Assembly: GCA_008636095.1 (NCBI GenBank)
Contig: VSJD01000308.1
Span: 1 to 10,000, forward strand
Direction: 5' to 3'
Origin: Kiritimatiellota bacterium
GTDB taxonomy: Bacteria; Verrucomicrobiota; Kiritimatiellia; JAAZAB01
DNA: 10,000 nt
How positions within the stretch are numbered: the first letter of the stretch is position 1; every line of letters begins with the position of its first letter. This document shows positions 5,951 through 10,000 of the stretch, one piece after another. The notes under the pieces are model-generated. The model had not been told where the DNA came from. It made no database searches and saw nothing but the letters and a program-made list of their open reading frames with translations. The position numbers and the translations under genes were made by a program.

Positions 5951-6916
5951 ATGTATAAAGGGGCGCGTGTTTTAGTGACTGGCGGCGCCGGTTTTGTGGG
6001 GTCTAATCTTGTGCGGCGGCTGGTGGTCCTGGGGGCCAAGGTGCGTGCCACCGTGCATATCGCCAAACCGATGGCGCCCGCCGAAGGGGTTGACTATCTG
6101 CCGGTGGATTTGCTGGAGGCCGATGACTGTGCCAAAGCCTGCAAGGATAAGGAATATGTGTTTCTGTGCGCGGCGGTGACTTCCGGCGCCGCGGTCATGG
6201 AAAAAACACCATTAGTCCATCTGACCCCGAACCTGATTATGAATGCCAGAATGCTGGAGGCCGCTTACAGCGCCGGTGTCCGGAAAGTATTGTTCATCAG
6301 CAGTAATACCGTATATCCGGTCACGGATTATCCGGTCAGGGAAACGGATTGCACCAACGAGTTTTACGAAAAATACTTTATTGTGGCCTGGATGAAGCGC
6401 TTTAGCGAGATCATCTGCGAAATGTATGCCGCGAAAATCAAGAAACCTATGCAAGCGGTCGTTGTTCGGCCAGCCAACATCTATGGGCCATTCGATAAAT
6501 TTGACTGGGAAACCTCGCATGTCCTGCCGGCCCTGATTCGCCGGGTGGTTGAGCGCCATGATCCCATCCAGGTCTGGGGCGACGGCAAGGATATCAAGGA
6601 CTTTATCTATGTGGATGATCTTGTTGAGGGATTGCTGTTGGCTATGGAAAAGATTAATGGATTCGATCCAATCAACCTGGCCAGTGGTCGGCAATACTGT
6701 TTGCGGGACCTTCTTGACCTGATGCTCAAGATTGATGGCTATGAGAATGCCCGCGTTGTATATGATGCCTCCAAGCCGACGATGATCCCCAAGCGCCTGA
6801 TTGATCCGACGAAGGCTAAGAGCCTGCTGGGGTTTGAAGTCAAAACCCCTGTTGAAGAAGGCCTGCGCAAAACAATCGAATGGTATCGCGGCGTTTGGGA
6901 AAAGACGAGGCGTTAA
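5951..6916 (+). CDS. NAD(P)-dependent sugar epimerase/dehydratase-type extended SDR (GDP-fucose synthase-like), copy 2
   Basis: The protein has 321 residues, the usual length for this family. GGAGFVG at 11-17 binds the dinucleotide, and PVDLLEADD at 51-59 is the adenine-pocket loop. ISSNTVYP at 116-123 supplies the catalytic Ser. RPANIYGPFDKFD at 173-185, SHVLPALIRR at 189-198 and VWGDGKDIKDFIYVDD at 208-223 resemble GDP-fucose synthase. It shares the ASKP...PKR C-terminal pattern (273-282) with the paralogue at 4202-5188. The YxxxK motif reads VAWMK (145-149), so Tyr is replaced by Val, and the Ser-Ser-Cys of GDP-fucose synthase is Ser-Ser-Asn-Thr. Loss of that Cys argues against self-epimerisation and fits a separate RmlC-like epimerase two genes upstream. 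It probably finishes the nucleotide-sugar by redox at C4 or nearby, but direction and substrate are uncertain. Confidence 0.82.
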   Translation: MYKGARVLVTGGAGFVGSNLVRRLVVLGAKVRATVHIAKPMAPAEGVDYLPVDLLEADDCAKACKDKEYVFLCAAVTSGAAVMEKTPLVHLTPNLIMNARMLEAAYSAGVRKVLFISSNTVYPVTDYPVRETDCTNEFYEKYFIVAWMKRFSEIICEMYAAKIKKPMQAVVVRPANIYGPFDKFDWETSHVLPALIRRVVERHDPIQVWGDGKDIKDFIYVDDLVEGLLLAMEKINGFDPINLASGRQYCLRDLLDLMLKIDGYENARVVYDASKPTMIPKRLIDPTKAKSLLGFEVKTPVEEGLRKTIEWYRGVWEKTRR

Positions 6917-6981
6917 TGCGTTGATTTGTCGGTCGGGTGATTCGTCTATGATGCCGGGCCATCTCTTTAAAAAAATAAGTC

Positions 6982-8214
6982 ATGAAGATTATATTTTGCA
7001 GTCCTTGCTTAAGTCATTTCCCCGGTGCTTATAGGGGACCGACGGCTCTCAAAGCTCGGAGCATGGCCGAAGTTGGGCTGGATGTCACAGTTATGGGGTT
7101 CCCATTAGACTTCGATCCCATTAAAACCCAGGAACGATTGCGTTACATCAGCGTTCAATCTGGTTTATCGGCACGATGTCGCGAGCTTATAGCCTTCTGC
7201 AGTCGCCGGTTAGGCCGCAGTTGGCTCTTTGTCGTAGAAGTCGGCTGGACGCAATGGGCTGCCTTGCGTTATGCGCGCCGACACGGCGCCGATGTGCTGT
7301 ATATATCAGACATTGAACCTTGGCTATTTCTTCCGGTTATGTGGTTGAACCGTTTTTGGCGGCGCGGACCGCGAGTGGTAGGGTTCTATGCGCAGCCATT
7401 TGACTGTATATCAACAACGTCATCCCTGTTGCAGATGCCGTGGTATACATGTTTGCGGACCCGACTTAACTATTGGGCTGCGCTTCGCTTGCCGAAAATT
7501 ATAGACGTGGTGAGCGATTGCAAATATACCGTTACGCCTTACACCAAAGTCAGTCCTGACCGGGTGCACGCCATTATGGAAGGTTATGAGCGCCCGCATC
7601 TGAATGGTTTTGAAAAATGTCGGGCCCGTCGCGAATTAAGCCTTCCATCAGACAAAAAGATATTGCTTCGTTTCGGCTTGGGAAGTCCGGGAAAAGGGAC
7701 CGATTTTCTTTTGGCGGCACTTAAGGGGATTCCAACAGCATTTGAGCTTTATGTTGTTGGCCAAATGGGAATCATCTGCCCTGACGAGGATCTGGCGTCA
7801 TTGGTGCCCGGCGCGTGGCGGGAGCACGTTCATTTTGTGTCTCGGTATGTATCGGAGAAGGAGCGGATTGCTTACTTTTCAGCCTGTGATGGCATTGTCT
7901 TGCCGTATCGGTTTGGTTTTTCAGGTGCCAGCGGAAATTTCCGTGATGCAATCAGTTTTGGGAAAGCTGTTCTGGCTTCCGATCAGTTTCTGATGGGCGA
8001 GATGGTCCGAAAATATGACTTAGGGCTTCTGTTTAAGCCGGAGGATGTTGAGGATTTGCGGCGCGCGCTGGTGGAGTTTACACAAAAGACGGATGACTGG
8101 TTTCAGGGAATTGCCGAAAGGAGCAAGGCCATCGTCGAAGAATTCGCATGGGATAAGATCGGGATGCAATATCGGGAGCTGTTTGAGCGGCTGGTTGCCG
8201 ATGGTAAGCGGTAA
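6982..8214 (+). CDS. GT4-like (GT-B fold) glycosyltransferase
   Basis: The protein has 410 residues with the two-domain pattern of GT-B enzymes. The N-terminal acceptor domain starts MKIIFCSPCLSHFPGAYRG, with a short glycine-containing loop after the first strand. The C-terminal donor domain begins near LRFGLGSPGKGTDFLL (229-244), the strand-loop that in GT4 enzymes reads G.....KG.d.L. HFVSRYVSEKERIAYFSACDGIVLP lies around 284-308, and SGASGNFRDAISFGKAVLASD at 314-334 replaces the usual EGfg.v..EAma.GkPVIa. The expected EX7E motif is not canonical: the first Glu is not evident. The protein is probably cytosolic or membrane-associated and adds one sugar to a lipid-linked glycan. The ribosome binding site is weak (ATAAG, 6975-6979). 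The stop codon and last codons lie in a GGTAAGN repeat, so the C-terminus is repeat-derived. Confidence 0.75.
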   Translation: MKIIFCSPCLSHFPGAYRGPTALKARSMAEVGLDVTVMGFPLDFDPIKTQERLRYISVQSGLSARCRELIAFCSRRLGRSWLFVVEVGWTQWAALRYARRHGADVLYISDIEPWLFLPVMWLNRFWRRGPRVVGFYAQPFDCISTTSSLLQMPWYTCLRTRLNYWAALRLPKIIDVVSDCKYTVTPYTKVSPDRVHAIMEGYERPHLNGFEKCRARRELSLPSDKKILLRFGLGSPGKGTDFLLAALKGIPTAFELYVVGQMGIICPDEDLASLVPGAWREHVHFVSRYVSEKERIAYFSACDGIVLPYRFGFSGASGNFRDAISFGKAVLASDQFLMGEMVRKYDLGLLFKPEDVEDLRRALVEFTQKTDDWFQGIAERSKAIVEEFAWDKIGMQYRELFERLVADGKR

Positions 8215-8223
8215 GTGGTAAGG
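8203..8223 (+). repeat. Heptanucleotide tandem repeat GGTAAGN x3
   Basis: GGTAAGC, GGTAAGT and GGTAAGG follow each other without gaps. The tract covers the last codons (Gly-Lys-Arg) and the TAA of the glycosyltransferase gene. It is one of several period-7 tracts in the last 1.8 kb of the window. Confidence 0.8.
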
Positions 8224-8250
8224 GGGACGTCAATAATTCCGAGTTAACAA

Positions 8251-9708
8251 ATGAACGAATCAACGAATCAACGAATCAACGAATCAACGCGCAGCCGGGC
8301 GCCATGGCTTATGGTTGTGGCCATCGTGGGCTTTGCCCTGATTATGTTCCGGCAGGTGCTTATCCCCGGCTATTGCCTGTTCACAACTGATGATAATATG
8401 GGCGCGATACGGTTGGGCAAGGATTGCCTGCGGATTTTTAACGGTTATTGGAACGACATCGTCATTTGTGGCCTGCCAAGCGGGATTGTGCCGATCGCGT
8501 GGAACGCATTGCTGATCTGGCTGTTGCCGATAACGTGCTATATCAACTGGATTCATGCGCTTGAGTTGGTCATCGCATCGCTGTTTTTCATGTTGTTCCT
8601 CAGGTGTCAGCATATTACCTGGCCGGCAATGGCCCTTGGGATTTTGGGCGCTTTATGGGTTGGCAGCAATCTGACCCTGGCTTACGCTGGACACGTCGGA
8701 AAATTCGGTGTTGTTATGATGGCTGCGATTGCGTTGTTTTGCGTGCGGCACGCATTATTCCCGAAAACGAACGTGCTCTGGGGGTATTTGGCGGGTGGTG
8801 CCATTGGGTTCATGTTTCTTGAACAATTGGATGTGGCCTTGTTTTTTGGCTTTGTCCTGGGCGCTTATGCCTTGTTTTTGGCAATCCGGCAATGGCAGGC
8901 GAATGGTGTATGGCTGAAATCAGTAGTCGCGCTCATCTTGATGGGTGGGGTTGGGCTGATGCTTTCAGCATCTACGATGTTTAGTAGTTATACCGCTAAT
9001 GTTAAAGGCGCGGTCAGTATGCAAACGGAATCCCCGCGGGAGAAATGGGATTACGTCACGCAATGGAGTTGGCCGCCGGAGGAATGTATTGATTTCATCG
9101 CGCCGGGCTACATGGGCTGGCGTAGTAGCGAGCCGGCCGGCCCATACTGGGGGCGCATGGGACGGTCCCCAGGCTGGGAACAAACGCGGCAGGGCTTCAT
9201 GAATTTTAAGCTGGAAAACCAGTATCTGGGAATCATTCCGATCCTGCTGGCGGTGTTTGCGGTTTTGATGGCGATTATGGGAAAAGGTTCATGGTTCACG
9301 GTTGATGTTCCAGATGCCGTTGGCAATAGTGGCTCAATTCCAGGCATGGTCCGGCGTCCGGTATCTGGCGTCTGGTGTCCATTTGCTGCCGAGCGCCGTG
9401 CCGAAATCCTGTTCTGGGCCTGTGTGGCGGTGATTACGCTTTTGCTGGCGTTTGGCAAGTTTTTTCCCTTGTATGCTCTGTTTTATAAGTTGCCCTTAAT
9501 CTCCTCCATCCGCAATCCGAACAAGTTCCTGCAGATCTTCCAGTTGGCGCTGGGCATCCTGGCGGCCTATGGGCTGGATGAAGTGTTGCGAAGCAAACGC
9601 CCAACATCCAACGCTCAACGCCCAATGTCGGATGAAAGACCGCGAATCAGACACCAGATGACGGATACCGGACGACAGACGACTAACACCGTAGACTGTG
9701 GGTTGTAG
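8251..9708 (+). CDS. Polytopic YfhO-like membrane protein, probably truncated and repeat-modified
   Basis: The 485-residue product has about ten hydrophobic segments, approximately at 19-37, 79-97, 102-117, 124-142, 149-168, 193-212, 222-241, 325-343, 386-403 and 427-444. A soluble loop spans about 245-322 with KWDYVTQWSWPPEE and DFIAPGYMGWR. Charged motifs TDDN (46-49), AGHVGKFG (146-153) and FLEQLDVALFFG (189-200) resemble YfhO/GT-C-type proteins that may glycosylate or move lipid-linked sugars in the cytoplasmic membrane. YfhO proteins are usually longer (often 600-850 residues). Here the sequence runs into repeat-encoded residues at 448-485 and stops. Residues about 346-380 look like an in-frame insertion, and residues 2-13 come from an 8-bp repeat. 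No good ribosome binding site precedes 8251; Met21 (8311) is a possible true start. Function is inferred from topology and the neighbouring glycosyltransferase. Confidence 0.55.
   Translation: MNESTNQRINESTRSRAPWLMVVAIVGFALIMFRQVLIPGYCLFTTDDNMGAIRLGKDCLRIFNGYWNDIVICGLPSGIVPIAWNALLIWLLPITCYINWIHALELVIASLFFMLFLRCQHITWPAMALGILGALWVGSNLTLAYAGHVGKFGVVMMAAIALFCVRHALFPKTNVLWGYLAGGAIGFMFLEQLDVALFFGFVLGAYALFLAIRQWQANGVWLKSVVALILMGGVGLMLSASTMFSSYTANVKGAVSMQTESPREKWDYVTQWSWPPEECIDFIAPGYMGWRSSEPAGPYWGRMGRSPGWEQTRQGFMNFKLENQYLGIIPILLAVFAVLMAIMGKGSWFTVDVPDAVGNSGSIPGMVRRPVSGVWCPFAAERRAEILFWACVAVITLLLAFGKFFPLYALFYKLPLISSIRNPNKFLQIFQLALGILAAYGLDEVLRSKRPTSNAQRPMSDERPRIRHQMTDTGRQTTNTVDCGL
8254..8289 (+). repeat. 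Octanucleotide tandem repeat AACGAATC x4.5
   Basis: Four perfect copies of AACGAATC (8254-8285) plus AACG follow the ATG at 8251 directly. Because the unit is 8 bp, gain or loss of one copy shifts the reading frame of everything downstream of this ATG. Frame is kept with the present copy number. Confidence 0.9.
9286..9306 (+). repeat. Heptanucleotide tandem repeat GGTTCAY/GGTTGAT x3
   Basis: GGTTCAT, GGTTCAC and GGTTGAT are consecutive. They lie inside the membrane-protein gene at the left edge of a hydrophilic segment between two predicted membrane spans. Confidence 0.7.
9349..9380 (+). repeat. Degenerate heptanucleotide repeat RTCYGGY x4.6
   Basis: GTCCGGC, GTCCGGT, ATCTGGC, GTCTGGT and a partial GTCC are consecutive. 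The tract is in frame within the membrane-protein gene (encoding about VRRPVSGVWCP). Its reverse complement matches the tract at 9650-9684 at about 27 of 33 positions by eye. Confidence 0.8.
9598..9625 (+). repeat. Degenerate heptanucleotide repeat CGCYCAA x4
   Basis: CGCCCAA, CATCCAA, CGCTCAA and CGCCCAA are consecutive. They encode RPTSNAQRP, the start of the unusual C-terminal tail of the membrane protein. Confidence 0.8.
9650..9684 (+). repeat. Degenerate heptanucleotide repeat GAYRCCR-like x5
   Basis: GACACCA, GATGACG, GATACCG, GACGACA and GACGACT are consecutive, and AACACCG at 9685-9691 may be a sixth unit. The tract encodes part of the basic, Thr/Asp/Arg-rich tail of the membrane protein. 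It is an inverted relative of the tract at 9349-9380. Confidence 0.75.
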
Positions 9709-9716
9709 GTTGAGGG
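9700..9716 (+). repeat. Short heptanucleotide repeat RGGTTGW x2.4
   Basis: GGGTTGT, AGGTTGA and GGG are consecutive. The stop codon (TAG, 9706-9708) of the membrane-protein gene lies inside this tract. Confidence 0.5.
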
Positions 9717-9756
9717 CGGAAGGGGCGACTATCCCATGATATCGCGGGGAGAATCG

Positions 9757-9761
9757 AAAGG
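9757..9761 (+). promoter_or_regulatory. Shine-Dalgarno site of the lipoprotein gene
   Basis: AAAGG lies 7 nt before the ATG at 9769. It favours this start over an in-frame ATG at 9736, which would place 11 polar and charged residues ahead of the signal peptide. Confidence 0.55.
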
Positions 9762-9768
9762 TCATTTG

Positions 9769-10000
9769 ATGTATCATGTCAGGTTTTTTGTTGTTGTGGC
9801 CCTGGCGGCCATTTGCCTCTGCGGGTGTTTTCCCGGGAAGAAATCCACGGAGCGTGTGACGTTCCAGCAACTGGTCAACCGGCTTACAGATATTCAAAGC
9901 CTGGCGCGAATGGACCTCCCGGAAACGAGCCTGCTTTGTTCCTCTGATCCCACGGGCGGCAACGGCGACTATAACCATCCTCTGCGGCAGGGTCCCGCAG
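9769..10000 (+). CDS. Lipoprotein with GH172/DUF2961-like N-terminus (3' truncated by window)
   Basis: The first 77 codons are present and open to the window edge. Residues 1-20 form a lipoprotein signal peptide: MYHVR, a hydrophobic stretch VVVALAAICL, and the lipobox LCGC with Cys20 as the lipidated residue. The mature part includes FQQLVNRLTDIQSLARMD (about 30-47) and then CSSDPTGGNGDYN. This resembles the start of DUF2961 proteins, in which a short N-terminal helix precedes an 'SS-D-TGGN-D' motif. DUF2961 is now glycoside hydrolase family GH172, which includes enzymes acting on fructofuranosides and D-arabinofuranosides. If correct, this is an outer-membrane or periplasmic glycan-processing enzyme. 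It begins 60 nt after the membrane-protein gene and may not belong to the same biosynthetic unit. The catalytic residues lie beyond the window, so the assignment rests on a short match. Confidence 0.6.
   Translation, partial: MYHVRFFVVVALAAICLCGCFPGKKSTERVTFQQLVNRLTDIQSLARMDLPETSLLCSSDPTGGNGDYNHPLRQGPA

Noticed and set aside
6212..6694. 160-codon open frame on the minus strand
   Set aside because: It lies wholly antisense to a well-supported epimerase gene, and its translation shows no recognisable motif.
8203..9716. CRISPR array or insertion sequence as the explanation for the repeats
   Set aside because: Units are 7-8 bp with no spacers, there is no transposase frame, and I saw no terminal inverted repeats or target-site duplication.
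9496..9978. 160-codon open frame on the minus strand across the repeat region
   Set aside because: It crosses the end of the membrane-protein gene, the period-7 tracts and the lipoprotein start. It is low-complexity in the middle and has no domain pattern, whereas the plus-strand signal peptide and DUF2961-like motif are convincing.

Overview
The window is a co-directional (all + strand) block of nine complete genes and two partial ones. It reads as part of a cell-surface polysaccharide (O-antigen- or capsule-like) locus of a Gram-negative-type bacterium. The host cannot be named from sequence alone. A surface-glycan cluster, a YfhO-like membrane protein of a type I associate with Verrucomicrobia/Lentisphaerae-like genomes, a GH172/DUF2961-like lipoprotein and scattered degenerate 7-bp tandem repeats together suggest a PVC-type or similar environmental lineage. 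That placement is a low-confidence inference.

Region 1 (1-4188) starts with the last 34 codons of a thiamine-diphosphate (ThDP) E1 alpha-type gene. Its stop codon overlaps the start of the matching E1 beta/transketolase-like gene. Next come a class I SAM methyltransferase, a short-chain dehydrogenase with Phe in place of the catalytic Tyr, and a radical SAM protein with a SPASM-like cysteine-rich C-terminus. No E2 or E3 gene is visible, so the E1 pair may not belong to an ordinary 2-oxoacid dehydrogenase complex. An attractive alternative is transfer of a two-carbon unit to a sugar.

Region 2 (4202-6916) is a nucleotide-sugar module: two GDP-fucose-synthase-like extended SDRs flank an RmlC-like 3,5-epimerase of the RGLHGD type. 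The two SDRs lack Tyr at the YxxxK position and have no Cys where GDP-fucose synthase carries its epimerising Cys. This fits a division of labour in which the cupin epimerises and the SDRs reduce or oxidise. A 223-nt AT-rich spacer (5728-5950) with a duplicated TTCGGGAGGC box separates the second SDR from the rest.

Region 3 (6982-10000) holds a GT4-like glycosyltransferase, a polytopic YfhO-like membrane protein and the start of a lipoprotein resembling GH172/DUF2961. The membrane-protein gene is marked by short tandem repeats: an 8-bp repeat directly after its start codon, two period-7 tracts inside an apparent in-frame insertion, and period-7 tracts that form its C-terminal tail and stop codon. 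A further period-7 tract spans the stop codon of the glycosyltransferase gene. This repeat family is the most unusual structural signal in the window.

Most genes are closely spaced (gaps of 13-130 nt, one 14-nt overlap), consistent with one or a few operons. I saw no convincing terminator, tRNA, rRNA, CRISPR array or insertion sequence.
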